Shown: positions 34,737-42,653 of the stretch, one piece after another
Position numbering within the stretch: the stretch's first letter is position 1
Layout: each line of letters begins with the position of its first letter
From: MED-G105 sp039814575
GTDB taxonomy: Bacteria > Pseudomonadota > Alphaproteobacteria > Caulobacterales > Parvularculaceae
Assembly: GCA_039814575.1 (NCBI GenBank)
Contig: JBCCAY010000002.1
Span: 211,367 to 275,366, forward strand
Length of the DNA: 64,000 nt
Direction: 5' to 3'
Notes under the pieces: generated by a model
What the model was told of the DNA's origin: nothing
Seen by the model: the letters and a program-made list of their open reading frames with translations, nothing else
The model's database searches: none
Translations under genes and position numbers: made by a program

Positions 34737-35456
34737 CTATTCCTCGATTGGCGCGCCGGTCTCGTCTGCAGGCGCATAGCGGGCGCGAATATCGATCCCC
34801 GCTTGGATGAGCTCGCCGCGCAGAACGAGCGCGTCGAGGTCAAAGGGATCACGCTTAAGCGCTTCGACAATGTCTTCTGCTGCTTCGAGATCCTTGCCGA
34901 GGGCGCGGCGGGCTTTCGCTCTAATGACGTAGGTTTCCGCCGTCGCAAAATTAGCCGCTTCGGCTTTGCTGGCGGCGTCGGCTGCCGCTTGCCACTCCTC
35001 GGCGGCGGCGTATGCTTTGGCTGCAACGATGTGGATGTCGCTAAGGTCAGGTTCTAATGACTCCGCCGCTTCGACGGCTTCAATAGCGAAGTCCGGCCGC
35101 TCGGCTTCGAGAAACGCGAGCGCGGCGGAGGCGAGCACGCGCGCCCGCGTTGGGCTTTCACCAGCGCTTGGGCTTTCGCCGAGCTCCATCAGTCGGATCG
35201 CGGCGCGTTTCGGGTAACCGGCCGCAAGGTCGGCGATCGCCAGGCAGTGGACAGCCGGCGCTCCGCCGCCATCTTGCACCCAGGCGCGCGCCCCCGCCCG
35301 TCCGATCACTAAGTCGTCGGAGATTAATTCAACGCAGGCGACGTATTGCGGGTCTTTGCCGCCAAAATCGGTCGGCGCGTCGAACCGCAGATAATCGGGC
35401 TCGTACGCCGCTTCTGGCGTCAACAAACCGGCCAGGGAAACAAGCAACCATTTCAT
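34737..35456 (-). CDS. TPR-repeat protein, probably exported
   Basis: A 239-residue protein with a short N-terminal hydrophobic stretch (MKWLLVSLAGLLTPEAAY), then a Gly-rich segment with two Cys (YVACVEL, AVHCLAI) and at least three tetratricopeptide-like helix pairs (ALAFLEAERPDFAIEAVEAA, HIVAAKAYAAAEEWQAAADA, IRAKARRALGKDLEAAEDIV). TPR proteins act as scaffolds, so it may serve an envelope complex; no partner is evident. It lies 139 bases downstream of the DivL-like kinase on the same strand with a hairpin between them. Confidence 0.75.
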   Translation of the reverse strand: MKWLLVSLAGLLTPEAAYEPDYLRFDAPTDFGGKDPQYVACVELISDDLVIGRAGARAWVQDGGGAPAVHCLAIADLAAGYPKRAAIRLMELGESPSAGESPTRARVLASAALAFLEAERPDFAIEAVEAAESLEPDLSDIHIVAAKAYAAAEEWQAAADAASKAEAANFATAETYVIRAKARRALGKDLEAAEDIVEALKRDPFDLDALVLRGELIQAGIDIRARYAPADETGAPIEE

Positions 35457-35555
35457 AGCGCCCGGAGACTACACGAACCAGGTGAGGTTCGCCACGATCT
35501 CATTTGATAAAGCTGATGATCGCCCGCGCGCTATGCTGATCGCGCCGTATTCGCT

Positions 35556-35580
35556 GGGATCAAGCAGGCGGCTTGATCCC
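35556..35580 (-). terminator. Hairpin after the DivL-like gene
   Basis: A perfect ten-base stem (GGGATCAAGC and complement, five-base loop) lies 16 bases beyond the kinase stop codon. No T-run follows, so it may reduce rather than end transcription into the TPR gene. Confidence 0.45.
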
Positions 35581-35595
35581 GGGGAAGCGTTTCTC

Positions 35596-38340
35596 TCACT
35601 CCGCGGCGCTGGCGCGTTTGGCCGGCGCGGACCAGGTCGGCGCGCCGTCGCTGGCAGTGGGTTTCGCTCTAGCGGCGTCGCTGTTCATGGGCTTTTCGTC
35701 GTTCGTCCCTTGAGGCGACGGGGGATCGCCTTTGACGGCGTCGGCGCCGGAGGGCAGGAACAACGTCACGCGCGTGCCTTTGCCCGGCGTTGATTCCATG
35801 TGCACCCAGCCGCCATGCAGGCTGATAAAGCGTTGCACCAGCGCAAGGCCAAGACCTGCCCCGGACGACGGACCGCTCGATTCAAACGCGTCAAAGGCTT
35901 TGGCTTGGTCTTCGCCGGAAACGCCGCGACCGGAATCCTCCACGGCGATCCGAACAAGCCCCGGCGTGCGGTCCGCGGTCAGACGAATATCGCCGCCGGC
36001 GCCAGTATACGCAAAGGCGTTCGAAAGCAGATTGAATAAGACCTGTTTTAAACGGCGCTCATCAGCGTCGACCGCGCCGATGTCTTTGGCGCAACTGACG
36101 GTGAGCGCGACTTGCGTGTCTTCCGCTTTTAGCGCCGCGTAGGCTGCTGCGTTGGTCAGAAGGTCTTTGATGTCGACGGCGCTGCGATCAAGCGACATTT
36201 TGCCGGCGTCGATCGCTGCGAGGTCCATAATGTCGGCGATGAGGTCTTTCAGCGTGTACGCCGCCGTCAAGACGCTTGAGACATAGTCTTTCTGACGATC
36301 GTTCAGGACGCCGAACATCTGACCGTCGATCATTTCGGAAAAGCCGATGATTGTGTTCAACGGCGTGCGTAATTGGTAGGAGACATGGTCGACAAATTTC
36401 GATTTTTGTCGGTCGATGTCTTCCAAGAAAGCGTTGCGTTCTTTCAGTTCTTTCTCGCGTTCCCGGCTGTCGGTGACGTCAAGAAAGTGCACGAGCGTCG
36501 CGCCGTCGGGCAGCGGCTCGGTGCCAAAAGATAAGGTTCGCCCGTCCGCCAGTGACAAAGTCACGTCGTGCATGGGCGTACGGTCTTCACTGCGCATAGA
36601 GGTGATGCGCGCTTTGATGCGAATGAGCGCGTCGCCGCCTTCGGCGATGCGTCCTCGAATTGAGCCGAGGACTTTCTCAATGTGCGGACGGCTTTCAAGG
36701 AGGGCGTCGTCGAGCCCCCACAGATCGCGAAACGCGTCATTGTGCAGCTTGAGCCGTCCGTCGGCGCCGAACGTCGCGACGCCCTCAGCGAGATTATTCA
36801 GCGTCGCCCTTTGGACCTTAATTTGCGTGTTGTGCAGGGTTTCGAACCGCAAGCGCTCGGTGATGTCTTCAAAGACAACAACCAATCCTCCAAGTGGGTG
36901 ATGCGCTTTGGCGACCCGCAAGGTGCGCCCATCCGGCAAGGTCCATACTTCGTCGGGGGCGGCGCCGGCGCGGCCCGCGTCCGCTGGCGACGTTTCCTCC
37001 GTATAAAGCGCTAATTGTTCAGCCCGCCAGGCGCGGTAATTCGCCTGTTCCGGTAAGCGGCTGGCGTTGCGCAAACGATCGAGAATGTCGCCATGGCTCG
37101 GACGTGCGTCTAGCTCGACCGTTTCCAGCCCCCATAGAGATTGGAACGCTGCGTTGTAATAGGAGAGTTCTTGATTGACGCCGAAAATTGCAACGGCGGT
37201 GGGAATTTGATCGAGCGTCTTGCGGTTGGCTTCTAGGTGCCGCGCAAGATCCGCTTTGGTGCGTTCGAACGCCGTGACGTCGACAGCGAAGCCGGCAAGC
37301 GCTGACCCCTCGCCGGTATGCACCGGCGCTTCGGTGACCGCGAAGATGCGGCGCTCGCCGCGGACATTAACGGCGATGCGCGCCTCGGCGGTGGATTTTT
37401 CATCGGCCGCGCGTCCGGCGAGCCGGCGCGCGGCGGCGTCGAGCTCGATTTGATCTTTATAAACGACCGCGAGCGTCGGCGCTTCGACAATCTCCGCATA
37501 GGCCGCATTGGCCCAGGTGATTTTTAAGTCCGGTCCGCGGCGCCATGCCGGGATGGGCGCTTTTTCCAGTTGCGCAAGGGCGCTGTGAAGGTCGGCGACA
37601 TTGTGGCGCACGCGACCGACAACGCCGTCGTCTTCTGTCATGCTGGCGACGGGGTCGGTAAGCCATAGCGCCGCTTGCCCGCCGGCTGTCCGGCCTTCAG
37701 CTTCAATTGCGCGGCCTTCGCGCGTTAAGACCGCGCCCGAAAAAGAGACCCCATGACGTCTTAGGTCGTCGACGCTTTCTCGTAGCGTGGTCGGCGCGGC
37801 CTCGGCGGATTCTTCTTTAACCGGAAGATCGCCGAGCGCATTCAAGAGGCGATCGACCGGCCCATTCGGCGCACTTGCGTTGCTTTCAGCGCCGGCTTCG
37901 ACCGCGGCGAAGGACATTAGAGAGGCGAGCGCTGACGGTCCGCCGAGGATGCGGGGCGCGCCCCAGCCGTTTTCGGAGTCTGCTTCGCTTTCGTCCCAGA
38001 CGAGAATAAGGCCGCGATGGGCGGAGAGAACAGCTTCGGATTTTTCAAGCCGCGCTTCCATTTCAGCGAGGTGCTTTGTCCACTGAGCGGCGGCGCGCTC
38101 ACGCGCCGCACCCGCGCGCATCGCCCAGGCGACACCGGCGGCGGCAAGCGCCGCTGAGCACGCTGCGCCGATCAGCAACGGATCGCCAAATCCGGCCGCG
38201 TTCGAAGCGTTTTCGCCAAGGCTTAGGGGCGACGGCGCGCCGCCGGTCGGAGCGCCGCCGCTTTGGGCGAAGGCTGACGCCGACGACAGAAGGCCTGACG
38301 CCAAACCGGTAAATTGACACATTCGTCTCTTCAGACTCAT
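35596..38340 (-). CDS. divL: DivL-like PAS-domain kinase with Tyr in place of the phospho-accepting His
   Basis: A 914-residue membrane sensor. Hydrophobic segments lie at about 10-26 and 54-75. Three PAS-type domains follow at about 269-359, 374-499 and 514-624 (LKITWANAAYAEIV; AVAIFGVNQELSYYNAAFQS; GVATFGADGRLKLHNDAFRD). The HisKA-like domain begins at about 646 with FVDHVSYQLRTPLNTIIGF, where Tyr655 stands in the His position. The ATPase domain is intact (NLLSNAFAYT, EDSGRGVSGED, GAGLGLALVQ). Caulobacter DivL has the same Tyr substitution and acts on CckA to control CtrA. Divergence in the N-terminal region and lack of usual divL neighbours leave orthology unproven. The ATG at 38340 gives a good signal-anchor; an ATG six codons later is possible. 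Confidence 0.8.
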   Translation of the reverse strand: MSLKRRMCQFTGLASGLLSSASAFAQSGGAPTGGAPSPLSLGENASNAAGFGDPLLIGAACSAALAAAGVAWAMRAGAARERAAAQWTKHLAEMEARLEKSEAVLSAHRGLILVWDESEADSENGWGAPRILGGPSALASLMSFAAVEAGAESNASAPNGPVDRLLNALGDLPVKEESAEAAPTTLRESVDDLRRHGVSFSGAVLTREGRAIEAEGRTAGGQAALWLTDPVASMTEDDGVVGRVRHNVADLHSALAQLEKAPIPAWRRGPDLKITWANAAYAEIVEAPTLAVVYKDQIELDAAARRLAGRAADEKSTAEARIAVNVRGERRIFAVTEAPVHTGEGSALAGFAVDVTAFERTKADLARHLEANRKTLDQIPTAVAIFGVNQELSYYNAAFQSLWGLETVELDARPSHGDILDRLRNASRLPEQANYRAWRAEQLALYTEETSPADAGRAGAAPDEVWTLPDGRTLRVAKAHHPLGGLVVVFEDITERLRFETLHNTQIKVQRATLNNLAEGVATFGADGRLKLHNDAFRDLWGLDDALLESRPHIEKVLGSIRGRIAEGGDALIRIKARITSMRSEDRTPMHDVTLSLADGRTLSFGTEPLPDGATLVHFLDVTDSREREKELKERNAFLEDIDRQKSKFVDHVSYQLRTPLNTIIGFSEMIDGQMFGVLNDRQKDYVSSVLTAAYTLKDLIADIMDLAAIDAGKMSLDRSAVDIKDLLTNAAAYAALKAEDTQVALTVSCAKDIGAVDADERRLKQVLFNLLSNAFAYTGAGGDIRLTADRTPGLVRIAVEDSGRGVSGEDQAKAFDAFESSGPSSGAGLGLALVQRFISLHGGWVHMESTPGKGTRVTLFLPSGADAVKGDPPSPQGTNDEKPMNSDAARAKPTASDGAPTWSAPAKRASAAE

Positions 38341-38932
38341 GATTTCCAATCCGAGCAATGGCGTTTCGTCGCCACATTCGTTTTTCGCGCATTTCGCGCT
38401 TTTGATCCTGGCCGCTTTGCCATACGCCGCCACGAGCGATTAGCGGGCAGTTGTCGCTTAAAGAGCGTCAGTTATGGCGAACACTTTGGCCCAACCGACA
38501 TAAACAGGATGTCTTCGTCAGAGATACGCTTTATGAACACCCGCCCATCGAAAGTTCGGCCTTTCGCGACGATGACAACCAAGCCCCACACAACGCGCGA
38601 TTGGTTCTATCATCGCCCATAATTAAGGGGCTATGCGTCGTTCGCCTTTCACAGCTCGTCGCAATAAACTTTGACACGTTGACCATCCTAGACCGTCGCC
38701 GCGGCGGCCCGCGTCAAAGGCGTCGAAAAATTCGAGCAATCATCATTCGGTGCTTCGCGCCCAAGCGCCATCCCCGTAAACGCTTTTTTAATGAATTCAG
38801 CGAGCGGTCTTTTGTTTGTCGAGCGCCGGACATCAGCCGAGATCCGTTTCCGTCAGCATGGACGTTAGTGAATTGGGGAAAACGGCCCCGCGCGCCGACA
38901 GCGCCTTCCACCGGAGTCGGTCAGCGTCCCCG
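38341..38932. other. Intergenic region between divL-like and asmA-like genes
   Basis: About 590 bases. A plus-strand frame is open through much of it and into the asmA 3' end, but it lacks a ribosome site and reads as a basic, low-quality product. A plus-strand TTGACA occurs at about 38670. I see no convincing gene; an undetected RNA is possible. Confidence 0.45.
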
Positions 38933-40939
38933 TTACTCGCTTTGCAGTGCGCGTTCAAAAAGGCCGCGCAGGATCGTTTCCGCGGGCTCTTCGTCGGCGT
39001 CCCCTTCGTCATCTGAGTTGTTCGACGATGTTGCATCCGACGATTTATCGCCGCCAAAGACTTGATCAAGCAGTTCAAGCCCTTTTTTCTCCACCGCTCC
39101 CTGCAACAGCGATTCATAATCAACGGCGACGCTCGGTTGCGAGAAGCTGCCGCCGATCTTCACCGGCACCATGAAGCGACGTCCCGACCGGTCGAGCTTG
39201 GGCGACACCGTCGGCGCTAGGCGGAGATCGACGGTTTGCCCCGGCAGGTTAACCGAGCCGCGCCCCGCCATGTCGAAAAACGGGCCCTCCATGGATATTG
39301 TCGGGGCGGAAACCGCGCCATTGGTGATGGTGAAATTCGACAGGAACTTTGAAAAGTCGGTCTGTTCGTTGGGGCGACGCGCTTCGGCGATAGCGGCGCT
39401 GATCGCGGCGGGGTTGCCGCCGCCCTCGTAAATTTCGCGCACCGCATTGGCGAGTTTGACGATGTTGAAGCCTTTGACGGCCCCGTCGTCGATGTCGAAG
39501 CCGCCCTTCCCATCGAGGCTTCTCATAATGGCCGCTTGCGAAGCGCCGGCGGCGGAAAACTCAAACCGCATGGCGCCGAGGCCGAGCAATTTATCGTGTT
39601 TTAAGAAGTCTTTTGAAAATGGCTCCGCTTTTACCGAGCGCATATCGAAATAGCCGGCGAAAGAGGGGCGCGCTTTGCGGGCGTTGACGACAAGTCGCCC
39701 GGAGCCGCCGCCGCCATAAAGCCGTAACTGAGGAATATCGGCGGCTAACCGGCCATTTTGAATGACGAGTTTCATTCGCGCTTCGCCGGTTTTGATATCG
39801 TTTAAAAAGACCGAATCAGCGCTGAGGTCGAGATCGGCGTCAATGTTACGAAGGCTGGCGAAATCGAGTTTATCCTCAGACCATGCCGGAAAACCTTCCG
39901 CGTTTTGTGTCGGCGCCGGCAGATAGGGCCGCAAATCGAGCGACGGCGTTGAAAGCGCGCCGGTGGCTTTCGGTTTGGCGCCCGACCAATCAAGGCTGAG
40001 ATCGCCTGCGGCGTCGATTTCGTCGAAAGTGATCTCCGCTTGCTCTAATCTGAGGCCTTCTGCGTCGCCGTCGACTTTGCCTTTGGCGGCGAGGGCGTCG
40101 AAGCCCGGCGCGTCCTCAAGCGCGGCGCCGAATAAGGCGGCAAGGCCGCCGAGGTCGGGCGCGTTCAGCGACACCGGCCCTTGATACCGCACCGCGCCTT
40201 CATTTTGCGTCAGCGCGAGATCGGCGCCGAGTTCGGCGTCGTCGAGCGCGGCGTCGAGTTTCAAGTTGGCGGGCTGCGATCGCCGCAGCGCGTCGATCGT
40301 TGTCAATATAAGCGACACGCGCGCCGGCGCGCCTTGCAGGGTTAGGGTTCCGTCCGCCTCCAGCGGCTCAGCGAACCGTTCAAGGCGAACCGCGAGATTA
40401 ATGTCGGTCGCGGAATAATCGGCTGCCGCGACGGCGTCTTTATAGCTCGCAGAACCATTGACGATGCGCACATCGCCGAGACGAACGTCGCCGACGCCTA
40501 ATTCATCCGGTTGCGGTGCATCTGTATCGGTATCGTCTGTCGGCGCCGATGGCGTGTCGAACGCCCAATTCACGGCGCCGTCCGCACGGCGCTCGAGCGC
40601 GATCGTCGGCGTTTCCACGACAAAGCGGTTGATTTCCACCCGCCGCGATAGAAGTGGGAGAATTTTGACGCCGATATCCGCCCGCTCGGCCGTCAGTAAG
40701 GTCGGCGCTTCGAACCCCTCCGGGCTTTCCACGACGAGATCGGTTACGGAAAAGGCGGTGTTCGGTAAGAATCGGATTTTGATGTCGTCGCCGAAGCGCA
40801 CGGGTCGGCCAGCGGCGGCGGTCGCTTGTTCCTCCAGGCGCGGCTTATAGAGGTGGGTCGGCACCACCATCGGCAGCAAAAAGGCGATGAGCAAAAGAAG
40901 ACCGACAAACGCAATGACGGCGGCGATAAAGCGGGACAT
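38933..40939 (-). CDS. AsmA-family envelope protein
   Basis: A 668-residue inner-membrane-anchored protein. The N-terminal membrane helix (FIAAVIAFVGLLLLIAFLLP, about 4-23) is followed by the AsmA start pattern (LEEQATAAAGRPVRFGDDIK) and a long beta-rich periplasmic part, ending in the AsmA_2-type segment (SAAGASQAAIMRSLDGKGGF, MEGPFFDMAGRGSVNLPGQT, KIGGSFSQPSVAVDYE). AsmA-like proteins are now thought to help move phospholipids to the outer membrane. AGGAG lies eight bases before the ATG at 40939, and the frame further upstream is not protein-like. It is divergent from recA. Confidence 0.9.
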   Translation of the reverse strand: MSRFIAAVIAFVGLLLLIAFLLPMVVPTHLYKPRLEEQATAAAGRPVRFGDDIKIRFLPNTAFSVTDLVVESPEGFEAPTLLTAERADIGVKILPLLSRRVEINRFVVETPTIALERRADGAVNWAFDTPSAPTDDTDTDAPQPDELGVGDVRLGDVRIVNGSASYKDAVAAADYSATDINLAVRLERFAEPLEADGTLTLQGAPARVSLILTTIDALRRSQPANLKLDAALDDAELGADLALTQNEGAVRYQGPVSLNAPDLGGLAALFGAALEDAPGFDALAAKGKVDGDAEGLRLEQAEITFDEIDAAGDLSLDWSGAKPKATGALSTPSLDLRPYLPAPTQNAEGFPAWSEDKLDFASLRNIDADLDLSADSVFLNDIKTGEARMKLVIQNGRLAADIPQLRLYGGGGSGRLVVNARKARPSFAGYFDMRSVKAEPFSKDFLKHDKLLGLGAMRFEFSAAGASQAAIMRSLDGKGGFDIDDGAVKGFNIVKLANAVREIYEGGGNPAAISAAIAEARRPNEQTDFSKFLSNFTITNGAVSAPTISMEGPFFDMAGRGSVNLPGQTVDLRLAPTVSPKLDRSGRRFMVPVKIGGSFSQPSVAVDYESLLQGAVEKKGLELLDQVFGGDKSSDATSSNNSDDEGDADEEPAETILRGLFERALQSE

Positions 40940-41129
40940 GTCGAGATCTCCTAAGAATACGGCGCGCAATGCCGACGCCTCACTCTTATGGGGTTGGACG
41001 CCAGTTTCAACCATCCAATCATGACAGACGCTAAAGGTATTGCCGAATATGGTTGACGCCTTTTGAACGTTAAGAGAACAAACATTAATTATGTAATTAT
41101 AACAATGGATTATGTGTATTGCAAAAGTA

Positions 41130-41144
41130 GAACAAATAAGGTAC
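41130..41144. promoter_or_regulatory. Probable LexA (SOS) box upstream of recA
   Basis: GAACAAATAAGGTAC matches the alphaproteobacterial GAAC-N7-GAAC (GTTC-N7-GTTC) SOS box except for one base in the second half. It lies about 70 bases before the recA start, where a LexA site is expected. Confidence 0.55.
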
Positions 41145-41211
41145 AAATGGGTTCTTGGCCCGCTGGCGGTTGACGGCGGCGGGCCGCATAGGGCAACCGG
41201 AGGGCGATGTT

Positions 41212-42309
41212 GTGAACGCAACGATGAAAAACGCGGGATTAAAATTGGTGGAGACCGGCGGAGTGGATAAACGCAAAGCGCTCGACGCGGCGATCGGGCA
41301 GATTGATAAGGCCTTCGGCAAAGGCTCTTTAATGCGTCTCGGCGACCGTGAGGTTGTCGATATTGAAGCGATTTCAACGGGCTCTCTCGGGCTCGACATC
41401 GCGCTCGGCATTGGCGGTCTGCCGAAGGGCCGCATCATTGAAATTTACGGGCCGGAGAGTTCCGGCAAGACGACGTTGGCGTTGCATTGCGTTGCTGAAG
41501 CCCAAAAGAAAGCTGGCGTCGCCGCTTTTGTGGACGCTGAACACGCGCTCGATCCGATCTACGCCCAAAAACTTGGCGTTGATCTCGACGAATTGCTGAT
41601 TTCTCAGCCGGACACCGGCGAGCAGGCCCTTGAGATCGCGGATACGCTGGTGCGATCGGGCGCTGTTGATGTTCTTGTGATCGACTCCGTTGCGGCCTTG
41701 ACCCCGCGGGCGGAGCTTGAAGGCGATATGGGCGACAGTCTGCCAGGTTTGCAGGCGCGCTTGATGAGCCAAGCTTTACGCAAATTGACGGGTTCGATCT
41801 CTAAATCGAATTGCTTGGTGATTTTCATCAACCAGATCCGCATGAAGATCGGCGTTATGTTCGGCTCGCCGGAAACGACGACAGGCGGCAACGCCCTGAA
41901 GTTTTACGCCTCCGTGCGCCTCGACATTCGCCGTATCGGCGCGATCAAAAACCGCGACGAGGTCGTCGGTAACGCTACCCGCGTCAAAGTGGTGAAGAAC
42001 AAAGTAGCGCCGCCGTTTAAGCAGGTTGAGTTCGACATCATGTACGGCGAAGGCGTCTCGTACACCGGCGAACTTGTCGATCTTGGCGTGAAAGCTGGCG
42101 TTGTCGAGAAGTCGGGCTCTTGGTTTTCCTATGGCAGCGACCGCATTGGCCAGGGCCGTGAAAACGCCAAGCAGTTTCTAAAAGACAATCCTGAGATTGC
42201 CGCGGAGATCGATCATGCGGTTCGCGCCAATGCGGGTCTTGTCGCCACGGAGATGCTGACCGGCGAGGGGGAGGGCGAAGACGACGACGCGGAAGAAGCG
42301 GCGGGCTAA
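41212..42309 (+). CDS. recA: Recombinase A
   Basis: A 365-residue RecA that forms filaments on single-stranded DNA, promotes strand exchange and triggers LexA cleavage. Walker A is GPESSGKTT and Walker B VLVIDSVAAL. The DNA-binding loop L1 region (EGDMGDSLPGLQARLMSQAL) and the L2 region (IRMKIGVMFGSPETTTGG) are intact, and the tail is acidic (GEGEGEDDDAEE). The GTG at 41212 is chosen because GGAGGG lies seven bases upstream; the ATG four codons later is possible. A near-consensus SOS box lies upstream, a terminator downstream and alaS next, the usual alphaproteobacterial order. Confidence 0.98.
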   Translation: MNATMKNAGLKLVETGGVDKRKALDAAIGQIDKAFGKGSLMRLGDREVVDIEAISTGSLGLDIALGIGGLPKGRIIEIYGPESSGKTTLALHCVAEAQKKAGVAAFVDAEHALDPIYAQKLGVDLDELLISQPDTGEQALEIADTLVRSGAVDVLVIDSVAALTPRAELEGDMGDSLPGLQARLMSQALRKLTGSISKSNCLVIFINQIRMKIGVMFGSPETTTGGNALKFYASVRLDIRRIGAIKNRDEVVGNATRVKVVKNKVAPPFKQVEFDIMYGEGVSYTGELVDLGVKAGVVEKSGSWFSYGSDRIGQGRENAKQFLKDNPEIAAEIDHAVRANAGLVATEMLTGEGEGEDDDAEEAAG

Positions 42310-42354
42310 GCCTGCGGAGCTTTCGTTTAGTAGATTTGTAGCGGATTTGCGAAC

Positions 42355-42387
42355 GCGCGGCTCTTTTGACGAGGGCCGCGCTTTCTT
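42355..42387 (+). terminator. Intrinsic terminator of recA
   Basis: A nine-pair GC-rich stem (GCGCGGCTC with GGGCCGCGC, one wobble) with a nine-base loop is followed by TTTCTT, 46 bases after the recA stop. The remaining 266 bases before alaS show no gene or leader structure I recognise. Confidence 0.75.
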
Positions 42388-42653
42388 ATGTAAAGGTCGT
42401 CCTAGACATAACATTGGGTTGACGCCGCCCGGAAAAACGACAAGTTCGTAGCGAACGGCGCTCTTCTTTTCATCGGGCGCATTTTTTCCGGCTTCCCAAT
42501 AGGAACAACGCTCGCCTGTCGTGTTTGTCGGCGTTTTCGTAGTTGCACGTCACGCCTCACATGAGACCTTCGTCTTGAGAACAATGGAGGCCGAGGCGGG
42601 GCGTTCCAACCGGGAAAAAAGATTGAAACTGACAAAGGGTGTAAGCCGCAGCG

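Noticed and set aside
38451..39065. A 204-codon plus-strand frame between the divL-like and asmA-like genes
   Set aside because: There is no ribosome site, the product is basic and of poor complexity, and it runs into the end of asmA on the other strand.
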